Shown in pieces: positions 23,301 to 34,128 of a stretch of DNA of 64,000 bases; position 1 is the first letter of the stretch; every line of letters begins with the position of its first letter. Under the pieces are notes generated by a model, which had not been told where the DNA came from, made no database searches, and saw only the letters and a list, made by a program, of their open reading frames with translations. A program made the translations under genes and the position numbers. Source of the stretch: Eretmocerus hayati (lineage: Eukaryota; Arthropoda; Insecta; Hymenoptera; Aphelinidae); contig CM056741.1 of NCBI GenBank assembly GCA_029851415.1, forward strand, positions 91,051,282 through 91,115,281, written 5' to 3'.

Positions 23301-23911
23301 CGATTTTTTGTAACAAAGTGACCGGTTTTATGATCGCATCTCATAGTTGAGGGTTCCAGGAAGCTCTCTGATTTTTTGCGTCAACTTCAGTGCACGTGGA
23401 AAATTTTCACGGCTATTGCAAGAAACAACAATTTGGGATAAACAACTATAATAGCGTCAATGTTTATTGACGGATCGCTCTGATTTTTTTCACATATAGT
23501 ACTCTATGAGGGCTAAATTTTCCAGCAAGTACACATCGATCCATTGGCTTCCCTCAAAATGAAAAATGAAGGAAATTTTTGGCATTTTCCAGCTTTGTTG
23601 CTAATTATCTCGAGTTACGGGAAGAATTTCACTATGGTTTTTTCTTTAAAATTTAGAGAATTTCATCGCCCACAACATAGTACCATGAGAAATGATCAAA
23701 ATATTATAACGGCTCCCCGGGATGCGAAATAACGCAAAAAGTACAAAATTTCGCACTATTTTGTTGTTGTAATTTTTTGCGCACCCCTGGGGTTGTTCCA
23801 TTTTATGGGGGGGGGGGGGTGTTCTATAGGGTATCCCGCATCGAAAAAAATAGAACCGTCCTTTGGCACTCATGTCGAAAACTCACGAATTCAGAGCTAG
23901 AATTACTGGCC
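20372..23911. mobile_element. Large inverted-repeat element, 3,540 bp, ~1.4 kb arms
   Basis: The ends read GGCCAGTAATTCTAG and its complement CTAGAATTACTGGCC, each flanked by TA (20370-20371 and 23912-23913). The left arm ~20372-21815 and right arm ~22490-23911 match as inverted complements. Small indels include the C run at 20456-20471, mirrored by a G run at 23806-23819. The open frames in the arms are mirror images of each other and are taken as non-coding. The ~680 bp centre carries a coding remnant. It looks like a TA-targeting DNA transposon derivative; the family is unknown. Confidence 0.82.
21952..22343 (-). pseudogene. CXC (tesmin/TSO1-like) cysteine-rich remnant
   Basis: On the minus strand the centre of the inverted-repeat element reads I-P-P-K-L-M-E-R-I-S-C-G-C-K-K-G-C (~22240). 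After a frame change near 22225 it reads G-S-C-V-R-V-G-M-P-C-I-D-L-C-K-S-C, then G-T-N-C-E-N. This is the spacing of the CXC-type domain (C-x-C-K-K-G-C ... C-x4-5-C ... C-x2-C ... C-x-N) that ends a widespread insect protein family linked to transposons. An acidic tail (D-D-P-N-I-D-D-D-G-V-E-I-L) follows, to a stop at 21955. The frameshift makes it a pseudogene. The N-terminal part of the protein is missing. Confidence 0.65.
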
Positions 23912-23913
23912 TA

Positions 23914-24622
23914 TATCTTCTCCCTCCTGTAGTTTGAACGCCCCAAAACTGTTGAGATTTATAAAGCACAACAACACCATATACCAAATAAGTGGGTTTA
24001 GCTTTAGAGTGAGTAGAATCGTCAAGAGAACACGGAAAGCAGAAATGTAAACTCCGTGTCTTGTAAACTCCGTGTCCCATACTTGCTGCTTTTCCAAATG
24101 CTTTTTTTGCACTACACCGTGGCCCTAGTTCTAACACATTCGGCCATCTAGTGACACTTTTCGTGCATTCTGTCGATGGAATAGGCTTGTATGTGTGTGC
24201 TAATGCACGAGTGACCGTGAGATTTGGTGCATGTGTGCAAGTCCCCGGGGAATCGCCAGACTATCCGAATCAATTGAGTACTGTAAAGCAGGCATGTGTG
24301 TACGTTGTTGTGCCTGTATCCGAGGATCTCATCGCATGTATGCGTATTGTTGGGGAAATATCATACTACTCGAATTTAATATAACTGTCCAGAAGTACAC
24401 GTGCCTAGGTATGGTCCTAAGTGACCCATCCTTCGCATGTGATTTGCGTGATCTATGGACATTGAACAGGGTGTATGGAAGATGAAACGATTTCAGCAAA
24501 TGATCAGACGGTCTTTGTCTATACTGTATGTTGTATCCAATGACGAGTGTGGCTCGCAACGTGGTGGCACGATATTTCAATACGAGACACCCATAGCTTG
24601 TAAAACGTTTCTGGTTTGAGAA
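23914..24622. other. Unassigned stretch with paired TGTAAACTCCGTG motifs
   Basis: Two copies of TGTAAACTCCGTG lie at 24046-24058 and 24062-24074. No gene is recognised; the open frames here are short and without motif. Confidence 0.35.
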
Positions 24623-25003
24623 AGTAGCTAAACTCGCTACAACAGCATAATCCTGGGCTTAAATGATGAGTGGCACTTTCAATGATCAATATTAATGAGA
24701 ATTATTGTTTGAAATTTGGGGCGTGGCGAAAATAAACAATAAAACGTGCATCCTTTAACGTCCTTTCCGGTTTCTTCATTATAAGTCTTGAAATATGGGG
24801 TTTTTTGGAAAACTTGTGGGAACAACATTCGTAGATCTTGAAAAAAATTCACAAGGAGTTACTCCACACATTTTCTCGAAAAATCAATATTTCTTCATAT
24901 CTTTTTGCAATTTTTAAACAATAATTCTTATCAATACTGATCATTGAATGTGCCACCTATCATTTGAGCCCAAAATCATGCTGTTGTGCCGAGTTTAGCC
25001 ACT
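24623..25003. mobile_element. MITE-like inverted repeat, ~380 bp
   Basis: AGTAGCTAAACTC at 24623 matches GAGTTTAGCCACT at 24991-25003 in inverted sense. The match continues inward for about 110 bp (AACAGCAT, GGCTTAAATGATGAGTGGCAC, TCAATGATCA, GAATTATTGTTT and their complements), with mismatches. No coding content. The flanking duplication is unclear. Confidence 0.7.
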
Positions 25004-25855
25004 TAGTGCTCGAATTTCGAGAGTCGCGCACTGATCTATATCTGCGGCTCAAACTGAACGAGATGCGCGCTCCCATAATAGATACTACTTGACCCTTGAG
25101 TTTGAATAATCACATTCAGACTCCATTACTTCAAGCAAGGTAGTATATTCGTCCCCTCCCTCCATAATAAGTGTCACCACGTTATTTGTGTAAACTCCGT
25201 GTCAGTGCTGTAAACTCCGTGGCTCACCAATACACAGAAATCCATTTTACGTTGCTGTGCGTTCAGATTTGGTTGGCCAAAACATCATTCGTTCATCTAT
25301 AGCGAAAATGAAAGATATCCTACCCGCCACAACAGTTTCAAGTACCATTTTTTTCTTCAGAATATAGATGTCCAAAATGACGCACTTAAGGAGAATGACC
25401 CATATTATTGGTGTCAGTGACGTTGAGTAGTTGAGGATTCTTGGATCGAGAGATACACTTTTGAATTTCTTGAAAGGTTCTTCTATTAGTCAATGATGAT
25501 ATGGAGCTGCTCGGATTGATTCAATCTTCTGCTCCGGGTTAGCAATTCTGCCCTTGAGGACATGTCAATGTCAACTTTTAACGACACTTCAAATCTCTAC
25601 TTATTCTTTCCACAAAATCTACGAGTTATATGAAAAAATACTTCCAAGAAGCCCTGCTACGACTTCAGATCTACCATTCAAGAAAAAAATCGAGTCGATC
25701 GAGTGAATATTGCCTGCACAATCAACTTTTGGAGTTTATAATTGAATAAAATTGACTTTGACATCCCCTTAAGAATGGGGAAGTCATATTTGGGAAGATT
25801 CAACTGCTTCTTTCATCTCATCAAGCTGGATTTTCATGGATGGAATTTTTTTAAA
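25004..25855. other. Unassigned stretch with a second paired TGTAAACTCCGTG
   Basis: The motif TGTAAACTCCGTG is at 25189-25201 and 25209-25221. Otherwise there are no features I can support. Confidence 0.35.
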
Positions 25856-26195
25856 ACTGGTCTTTGACTTCTACATCACTGCATAATTTTTTGAGAACTT
25901 TGTAACATTTGTCTCTACCATAGTGCTTGCATTCAATACATGTAAACGTAAATGGGAGTTTGTTCTTGAGTTGTAATACTATAATTTCTGAGACAGTAGT
26001 ACCAGCACATTCAGGATCGGCATGGAAAAGTTCATTTCATACAAAACATCTCCGATATGAGGTATGGATTGCAAACAACAATGTGTCACCCACGTGGCCT
26101 TCAAGGTAAAGATATGATCCCCCTTCAAAAACTGTTGAACAATAATGCGCCTCAGTCGGATCTATATCAACAATGAGACTTGTAATTTTTTCGTT
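25856..26195 (-). pseudogene. Orphan coding relic, unrecognised family
   Basis: The minus strand carries one long frame of about 110 codons from ~26195 to TAA near 25858, broken only by one TGA near 26042. The peptide contains I-V-D-I-D-P-T-E-A-H-Y, G-G-S-Y-L-Y-L-E-G-H-V-G-D-T-L-L, then C-I-E-C-K-H-Y-G-R-D-K-C-Y-K. Its composition looks protein-like, and the C-x2-C ... C spacing could bind metal. I do not recognise the family and assign no function. Confidence 0.35.
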
Positions 26196-27502
26196 CACTC
26201 TAGACGTGATTTAAAAAACCATTAGAGTGATGTTAATATCATTGATCCAAGTCAACCGTTCAGTGGAGCTCGCCATCCTTTCTGACCTGTCTTAATAATC
26301 AATTGGACCGACATTTTTCCGTTGAAAGAAATCATGAAAACTTTGCTGTCTTTCATGCGATTGGTCGATTGAGCCGCGCGTGCATCTCTCAAGGGGCAGA
26401 CAAGTCTGTATGCCTAGGGTAGTCAGATGCAGAAGCAAACATAGCACCTTTATTGGCTGATACCAATCGCTTTAGATATATAAGACTACATGTGGCGCAT
26501 GCGGGTTTTTGCGAGGCACTGTGGTCCTCGAGCCCAAGAAAAATAGACTGGAATGCCGAGAAAAACTGAGCACACTATCATTTCCCTTGCTTTTTTCACC
26601 AAATAATCTGTTTCCATCAAAATCGGATCTGCTTCCGTATTGGGATACGGCATTAGATTGTGTCACTGCATTGAAGTTGATGTAATTCCAGCCTAATTTC
26701 AGCCTTTGAGAACCATCGGGTCTATTTAAGCCTGCAACTCTCATACACTCCACTATTCCCCAATGCATTTCGACTAATTTTGTTGTTAGTGACAATAGCT
26801 TGAAAATGAGCTATGGCCCGTTGAGTTTCGATTGAGCAGAGCTAAGATATGCTATCTTGAACAAGTATGAATTTCACCGTCCAAAAGCTCACAATTCTCG
26901 TCAATTTTCCAGAATTGACAGAAGGCCATGTCTATGTTGGGTGTCCAAGAAACCCCAAATTGATTTTACTGATTTGATTGATTTTATAATGACAAGACTT
27001 AGTCTTGGTCCTTTAAAATGATATTTGCAGCCTGAAGGGGTGGCCCACTTGCACCCGGATGTGTGGTGGGGTGACTGACTCTAGGAAGGCCGTTGACCGG
27101 ATGTTTGATAGGTGAACGATTTCTGTAAATGAGGATTTTATTCGAATGAGTGTACTTCTATATACTTACCAATGCAGCAATATGATGATCCTTGACTCTG
27201 ATTTTGATTCCTGGGATTATACTCGAAAAATTCTTGTTCCACTCTGGAGCGCGTCGACCTCCTCTTACGGTAGTTTGAGACCGATTGACGCTTCATATGT
27301 TCTTGCTCTATGATATGGTCTCACCAGGCGATGTCGGCGATTTTTTGGGAAACGATGTGACTATATATATGTATCTATAGCCACACAGTCGCCCTTTTTC
27401 AAGCAGATGTTTGGCAGAACTGTCCCAGAATGGGAATTTCATTGGCAACAACAGGATTATTATTCCACGCCCCAATGTGGGATATTAGGATGATTTCAAC
27501 AA
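26196..27502. other. Unassigned stretch
   Basis: The minus strand is open at 26472-26795 (107 codons) without a motif I know. No other gene, RNA or repeat was recognised. Confidence 0.3.
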
Positions 27503-27880
27503 TGGATGAATGTACGGATGGGTGGTCTGGTCCGGCCTGAACCGGTCGAGTACGGCCTGAGAGGTTTTTTACGGTATTATTCGGTCTGGTTCGGTCTGTT
27601 GCAATCTTCCAAGGTTTGTACGGTCTGGTACAAGACCACTGAATCCAAAAGCCAAATGTTCAATTCCACAAATGAACATACTTACATACCTTATACAAAA
27701 AGCAAGATGAGTACCGAATTTGCGATGCCACTCAGAGACAATTGTGAACAACCGTGCCAGACCGTACAAAACTGTACAAGATAGTAACAGACCGAACTGG
27801 GCCAATTGAAACCATAGTAGACCTTTCACACCGTACTCGACCGGATAGACCAGACCATCCATCCATATACTCATCCATCC
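27503..27880. mobile_element. Inverted-repeat element with GGTCTG subrepeats, ~378 bp
   Basis: The left end TGGATGAATGTACGGATGGG pairs with CCATCCATATACTCATCCA at the right, and matching continues inward about 130 bp (GGTCTGGTC, CGGTCGAGTACGG, TTCGGTCTGTT, GTACGGTCTGG). The arms contain repeated CGGTCTG words, typical of transposase-binding subterminal repeats in non-autonomous DNA transposons. No coding content. Confidence 0.65.
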
Positions 27881-28819
27881 ACCAAAATTCATGCGCCCAC
27901 CCAAGACACCCGTTATATTTCACCACTTCAACGTAAGCGACTCAGTATGCGAGATCCGGAAATACAGAGTTCTGATTGGCTTTGAATTATTCCAACTCTT
28001 GTAAACACAGACTGGATACATTCCCTTCCGTGACATTCATCATCGAGCTGTATATAATTTCCATATAAGTAGCTTGACGATCTTATTCTCGAGTTTGAAA
28101 ATTTCGTAATCGTTGTTGTATGCATTTTATGGAGTGACAAATTCGTTATGTTAATGCTTATTTCTATTAGAGTGAACTCGACCGAACTAAGATTCAACAA
28201 CAGAATGCTTGACGCGTGAAGAGAGATGCAAGCAAGACAAACCTCTCGTGCTCCCCGAGCAATTCTCCGAAACAGCTTTGGAGCGCGTGCGGTTCTCTTG
28301 CTTCATCGAGTCTGTATCACCATTGTCATGGTCTTATCCAGAGTAAACTATCCGTCGGCCAAATGGCAAAAGATGAGATTACATTTATGGTTGGTTGTCG
28401 TTCGTTATGAGTGACCTAAACCCAACAGTTTCGTGTTTCGTTGACGGGTATTTGTTCAATCCCACTCCAATGATTTCCAATATATATGATTTTGCATACT
28501 GCGCAATTCTTACGAAGACTCTAATGTTGAAAAAGGAATTATCTTCTGTTTTTCGTTGCAAGACTCCGGGAAAATGAAAAACCGAAGAAAAATAGCATGT
28601 TCACCTTCCAAGACAAATGGTTGGATGCAAAATTGTATCCCGAGTATTTCTGGGCGAGGAAAGCAAAGTCGCAGAATGATGCCACGTTTCATCCTTGTCG
28701 CAGGACCTCTGACATCTCGAACATGGGGAGCCCTGCCTTGAATTCACATGACGAAGTCTTTGAATTCTTGAGTAGAAACCCCCATTCTTCACCCCAGATT
28801 CTGAAGGAACAAAAACTTT
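27881..28819. other. Unassigned stretch
   Basis: No gene or RNA recognised. Short overlapping open frames at 28216-28740 have no motif. Confidence 0.3.
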
Positions 28820-29270
28820 TACGTCCATATGGATCTTTATTGCATTGGTCAAGGTGCCCTCCAGGGGTTAATGGGGGTCATGACAACCTACAAAGTACGG
28901 GGACCCCCCTCCCCCGTTTCTCCCTAGGGTTACGTCAAGCAAAAAAATGTTGGATACAAGAGTTGTTGGATATCAAATACAAGTCTAGATGTGCCCCCCA
29001 ATTCCCCCCCCCCCAATTTGCCCTATTCAGGCTGACTTTGAATTTCCGAATGGGAATACCAATTTTTGACCTCAGATTCTGAAAGAACGGAGAATTTCAC
29101 GTCCAGATAGGCATTTATGACATTGGTCAAGGTGATCCCCGGGGGTGAATGGGAGTCATAATAACCTACGGGGTACGGGACTCCCTGTATCTCCCCAAGG
29201 TTACGTCTAGCGGAAGGATGTTGGATACAAGAAATGTTGGATATCAAACAGTAGTTTAAACTGGGATATA
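28820..29270. repeat. Two-copy tandem repeat, ~280 bp offset
   Basis: A block beginning near 28820 (CATTGGTCAAGGTG, AGTCAT or GGTCATGACAACCTAC, TACGGG, GGTTACGTC, ATGTTGGATACAAGA, TGTTGGATATCAAA) recurs near 29100 with moderate divergence. A C run at 28998-29013 lies between them. Origin unknown. Confidence 0.65.
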
Positions 29271-29503
29271 TTCAGGGGGGTCCCGTACTCGATTGTTTTG
29301 CCCGCGTGAGTAGCACCCACACGCTTATCCAATGCGCTCTCATAAATAACACCTTTACTGCCGCCCCGCACGTTTGGGCCTGTTTCTCCACAGCCTCTTA
29401 CACGCATCTATATGCGAGTCATCGCAGCAACTGTTATCTTCGCTGCACGTAGTGACTTGCATTACATCGTGGCGAAAATTCAACATCACTGGCTGAAGAG
29501 GTT

Positions 29504-31110
29504 ATGCAGTATCTGCCTGCACAAGTGCGCGCGACAGGAGTAGAAGAGTGCAACATAGCAGACTCAGTAAAGGTTGGTCTCATCCTGACTCGGCGCGGGC
29601 ACAGCTGCATCATGCCCATCAACAATCGCGGTGAATGTGTGGTTTGTGGGAAGCCACCATTAAACCCTAAACAACCACCAAAACTGTGCCCCACTTACCA
29701 ACTACCTAGGCATTTCAAGTGCGCAAACAAGAAAACTGATAGACCGCGTGACAAATGTCGCGAAAAAGAAGCAGGAGGAGAAGCGATGGCCACCAAGCAG
29801 ACGACGCTTAGCCAGCAGTCGACACTTAAACGGCGCAGTGTGATGACGTTGAGTATTCTATCTCTCTCAAGTAAACCCAGCTCTCCGGCAACGGTGGCTC
29901 AAAAGCTCTCACCAACTGCGCCTCCCGCCACCACTGCCATTATTCGTTCGCGCTCTCTCGTCCTATTCGTCGGCGTGATCTACTTCTGCTGCTCTCTCGC
30001 GCACGTCATCTCACGCAGCTGAGAAGATCATGGCGGGAGATTCGATTCGGGAGAAGAGATCGTAGGCATTACCACTCACTGCCTCTACAACAGCGGAAGC
30101 TATAGAGAGCTCGCTCTTACCGACGCCTCACTCTTCTAGCACAACGCTGGCATGGCAGCCTGCTCTAAATACCTGTGTCGCGGGGATCCAAGAAGCCACC
30201 ATCAGCAAGTTTTTCCGCCCACACCTACAACTAACTCATCTGATGTGCCTTATGACGGAGAGACGTCTTCGACATCTGCGGATACGATTTCTGGTACTGC
30301 AACATCGTCTTCTGGTCCTCCGGTTTTTGAGCATAAGTATATTCCGCGGACTACTCTGGACATGTTTTTCCGGCACTTTGATACCATTCGGGAGCAGCTC
30401 GGTGGAGTGAAATCCCTCATTGGCCGAGGACATGCGCCCACTCTCTCTTCATCTCCCACACCAGCGATGAGAGAGATTAATGACGAGCTATTAGGACGCA
30501 TGTCGACCCTTGAGGAAATTATCGAGAAGCAAAGCTCCCAGCTGGGCGAGTTGCGCCAAAATTGCCGACTGCTCCTGGATGAGAATGCGCAATTAAAAAG
30601 TCAGTTAGACGAATGGAACCAATCCGTGGAAAACACCCAGAGAGCTCTACATCACATTCATGACGATCATAACCAAAATTCAATTCTTCACCCCTCTCTT
30701 TGTTCTTCTCAGGGAGCTCCGTAAGGCGCGAGACAACGGCTGTGAGGAGTGGAACTGGGGAGGAAAGGGAATTGGGCTTGAGCAAACCACCCTCATTAGT
30801 TGTTGAACTTTCCACTGATCGCCTTGTCTATAATATCTTACGAGCCAAACGTTCGCCTCTCCTCATCTACTTCACCACCAATAACATTTCATCCTCTTCG
30901 CTTGATGGGAAGTCAGCATATATTGTGCCAAATCATAAAATATTAGTCAATGGATTACTTTCTCATGGGGAATTTGAGTATTTCAGAAGTTAAAGAGGCA
31001 TAGCTACTGGGTTGGGCTTCAAATATGTACGGCACAGTGGGGGCAAATTATATATTAGAAACTCGAAGAGACGTCCGGAGTCACTAGATTTTCTCCCACC
31101 CTTATACCTT
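29504..31110 (+). pseudogene. LINE ORF1 remnant: zinc-finger, coiled coil, FP-like C-terminus
   Basis: Three segments occur in order. 29504-30022 has C-V-V-C-G-K then C-P-T-Y and F-K-C-A-N-K-K, a PHD/zinc-finger-like N-terminus. 30152-30724 has a Ser/Thr-rich stretch, then a leucine-spaced coiled coil (~30490-30640: L-E-E-I-I-E-K, L-G-E-L-R, L-K-S-Q-L-D-E). ~30930-31090 has K-I-L-V-N-G-L-L, a stop at 31009, then G-F-K-Y-V-R-H-S-G-G-K-L-Y-I-R. The last part resembles the baculovirus FP-like domain at the end of insect CR1/jockey-type LINE ORF1 proteins, which bind element RNA. Stops and frame changes separate the segments, and no endonuclease or RT follows. Confidence 0.6.
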
Positions 31111-31462
31111 CCGATAATCTGTGAGAGCGTCGTGCGCGTGTGTGTGAGTGCGTGTGTTTCTAGTGTTTGTGTTTTTCACCTCGATTCTCATTATTATTAA
31201 AGGCAGCCCAGGACACTCTTACAGCGCTCGAATGACATTGTCATTGCGATCTAACTACGTGCAGTCACCGGCTCTTAATGAAAACGTCATAGGTGAATAT
31301 CGTGTGAGTGTGGTAAGTATATGTATTGTGATGGTGAGTATGTGTTTATTTGTATTATTGGATGACGTTTTTTGTATATTGTGTTGATGAGTATGATTAT
31401 TGTGGTTTTGTGTATTTGTGTTTTGGTATATCTATGTGTTTGTGCGATGTGGTCTGGTTTTG

Positions 31463-31463
<1 letters not shown>

Positions 31464-31518
<55 letters not shown>

Positions 31519-31519
31519 C
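31464..31519. repeat. (TA)n microsatellite
   Basis: About 27 TA units with one interruption (TACATA near 31500). Confidence 0.95.
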
Positions 31520-31567
31520 TAGGGGGGGGCAAGCCCCCTTGCTCGCTCCGCTCGCCAACCCCCACTT

Positions 31568-32294
31568 GGATCGGAGGAACTTATAGTCCCCCTCCCTTCA
31601 TAAAATTTACTGAACGAGGGAAAAAAGAATATTAATGAAAATGTTCTACTATTTCTTGAAATATCCTTTTGAGGAAGCTTTTGAGAGAGATTCAGGCTTC
31701 CTAGATTGAGATTTTTTAACAATATCCGTCCTTTGTTTGAGATGGAATTTCGATGCAGTGGGTTTGAGAATGATGGAAGAAAGAAGTCTTTAGTGGAAAT
31801 TTTGATTTTTTGGAGAATTCGGAATCTGTAAATGTTGAATGAAAATTCGGTATTAACCAATCGATAGATCATGCAGAAAAAATTCTAATTTAGGTGACTC
31901 AATTCACGGTGGGACTGTGTTAGAAGAAGATATTTATGTATTAAGAGTCGGAATTTGAGCAATTTCGCTTCAAAAACGCCATGGATCAAATTTGATTGAG
32001 AGAGGAAAGCTACCAAATCACTGGGCTATCAGAAATTGGATTGTCTCTAACTTGTCGAGAGCCAAAAGTTGATAAGGTGAACAGTAAAAGAGGAAGAGTG
32101 TGCGGTATAAAACAACGATTACACACACACGCACATACAAACACGAACAGAGGGGCGCAAAGATGAGTCTGTCTGAGTGATTGTAAAATTGTGTACCGTT
32201 TTGGGTGAGTACCCATTGGTATCTTGGGTCATTTGGGTAAGTACCCACCTGGATCGGAGGAATTTATAGTCCCCATCCCTCCATAAAATTTAGT
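31568..32294. repeat. Pair of ~45 bp direct repeats 683 bp apart
   Basis: GGATCGGAGGAACTTATAGTC (first 20 shown to TAGT) at 31568-31612 and a close copy at 32251-32294 continue with CCC(C/A)TCCCT(T/C)CATAAAATTTA. The 640 bp between has no gene. The copies could be ends of a small element or a simple duplication. A shared TATA-containing module lies inside at 32098-32175. Confidence 0.6.
32103..32171 (+). promoter_or_regulatory. TATA-containing module, copy 1
   Basis: GTATAAAACAACG is followed by TTACACACACACG, ACATACAAACACG and AGAGGGGCGCAAAGATGAG. A near-identical ~70 bp module is at 46475-46540. Conservation of the TATA box and the following ~60 bp suggests a promoter/5' end of a dispersed element; this is inference. 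Confidence 0.4.
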
Positions 32295-32689
32295 ATCACA
32301 ATGAATACTCATTTTGGAGCCCTGTGCTTGGGCCCTAAAAGAAGAATCCCAGCAGGCTTTATGACTTGGTGCACGGTCGTACACGAGATCTTTTTATAGT
32401 TGACTGGACAGGGCCTTGTGAGCAACAACTCAACAACCATGCGTCAAATCTATGACCATTGTCGTGAGAAATAATATGATGATGCTTCGTGGAATAAATA
32501 AATATATCATGTCAATCAGAAATGAGGGATTCATATATAAACCCTGCTGCAAGAGATGGATAGGATCGGATTGCACTTATAGTCTATCCAGTTTTATTCA
32601 ATATGTGGAACACGTTTTTCTGTATTGAGCCGGGTAGAAAGACGATTCCTCGCGGATTCAGGAAATGGGTATTCCCGAGAGATGGAAGT

Positions 32690-33800
32690 CTATCCATCAA
32701 AACAGTATAGGAATAGACCAGTTCTATCCAGTTCTAAACGCCGGACCGGTATACACTACAACGAATGGATCCGATCCAATCCTCACAAACTGTATTCAGA
32801 CCTCGCCACTGAATCCGATCCTATCCGGTTCTATACACGGTAACGGGATTCAATCCGAATCTATCCGGTTTGATGCCTATAAATTGTATTCAGACCCCGG
32901 CATTCAATCCGATCCTATCCGGTTGTATGTACGGTACCGATATTCAATCCGATCCTATCCGGATCAATGCCTACAAATTGTATTCAGATCCCGCCGTTGA
33001 ATCCGGTCCTATCCGGTTCTATACACGATGCTGATATTCAATCCGAATCTGCCTGGACCAATGGCTATAAATTGTGTTCAGACCCCGCCATTCAATCCGC
33101 TTAAATCCGATTCTATATACAATACCGGTATTCAATCCGAATCTATCCGGTTCGATGCCTATAAATTGTATCCAGACTCTGCCATTCAATCAGCTCGTAT
33201 CCGGTTCTATACACGATACCAGTACTCAATCCGATCCTATTCGGCTTAATGCCTGCGATATGTATTCAGACCCCGTTTTTCAATCTGGTCCTATCCGGTT
33301 CTATACACACTACCGGGATTCAATTCGAATCTATCCGGCTTAATGCCTGCGATATGTATTCAGACCCCGCTATTCAATCTGGTTCTATCCGGTTCTATAC
33401 ATGATACCGGTATTGAATTCGATCCTATTCGGATCAATACCTACAAATTGTATCCAGACGCTGGCATTCAATCCGAACCTATCCGGCTCAATGCCTACAA
33501 ATTGTATCCAGACCCCGCCATTCAATCCGATTCTATCCGGTTCTATACACGATACCGGTATTCAATTCGATCCCAATCGGTTCAATGCCTACGATATGTT
33601 TCCAGACCCCGCCATTCAATCCGGTCCTATCCGGTTCTATACACGGTACCGGTATCGAATCCGATCCTATCCGGATCAATACCTCCAAATGGTATCCAGA
33701 CCCTGGCATCCAATCCGAACCTATCCGGGTCAATGCCTACAAATTGTCTTCAGACCCCGCCGTCCACACCAATCCCATCCGGTCCTATCCGAATCGATCC
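32690..33800. repeat. 94 bp tandem array, left arm part 1
   Basis: The AAATTGTATTCAG-type marker occurs at 32881, 32975, 33069, 33163, 33257, 33351, 33445, 33499, 33593, 33686 and 33739. Spacing is therefore 94 bp with occasional 53-54 bp half units. Each monomer holds two related ~47 bp halves (ATTCAATCCGATCCTATCCGG and ATTCAATCCGAATCTATCCGG types, shortened here). Long open frames in all registers are a by-product of the repeat lacking stops. Confidence 0.93.
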
Positions 33801-34128
33801 CTGAATTTGGAACTGCATTCCCCAACTAATCCAATCAACAAAAGAATGATTCGGATTATTAAATTGATCGAACTTATTCGGACTGGTGATGATTGTCTCA
33901 ATCCACTCCACTTTCAGCACACTCCCCAATGGGTCCGGGCTCAGTACTAATCACGAGAGTCATCTCAGATTATATTGTATGATACAAATGGACACCATTT
34001 TTCCGCATTCACAATTCATCGCATCTTGAGACTCACGCTCGCGACTTATGACTAACACCTGAGAATTCCGAATGAGATCTGCCTTATATACGAATCGAGC
34101 AGATAGTTCGTCACTTGCGAGAGAAGAA

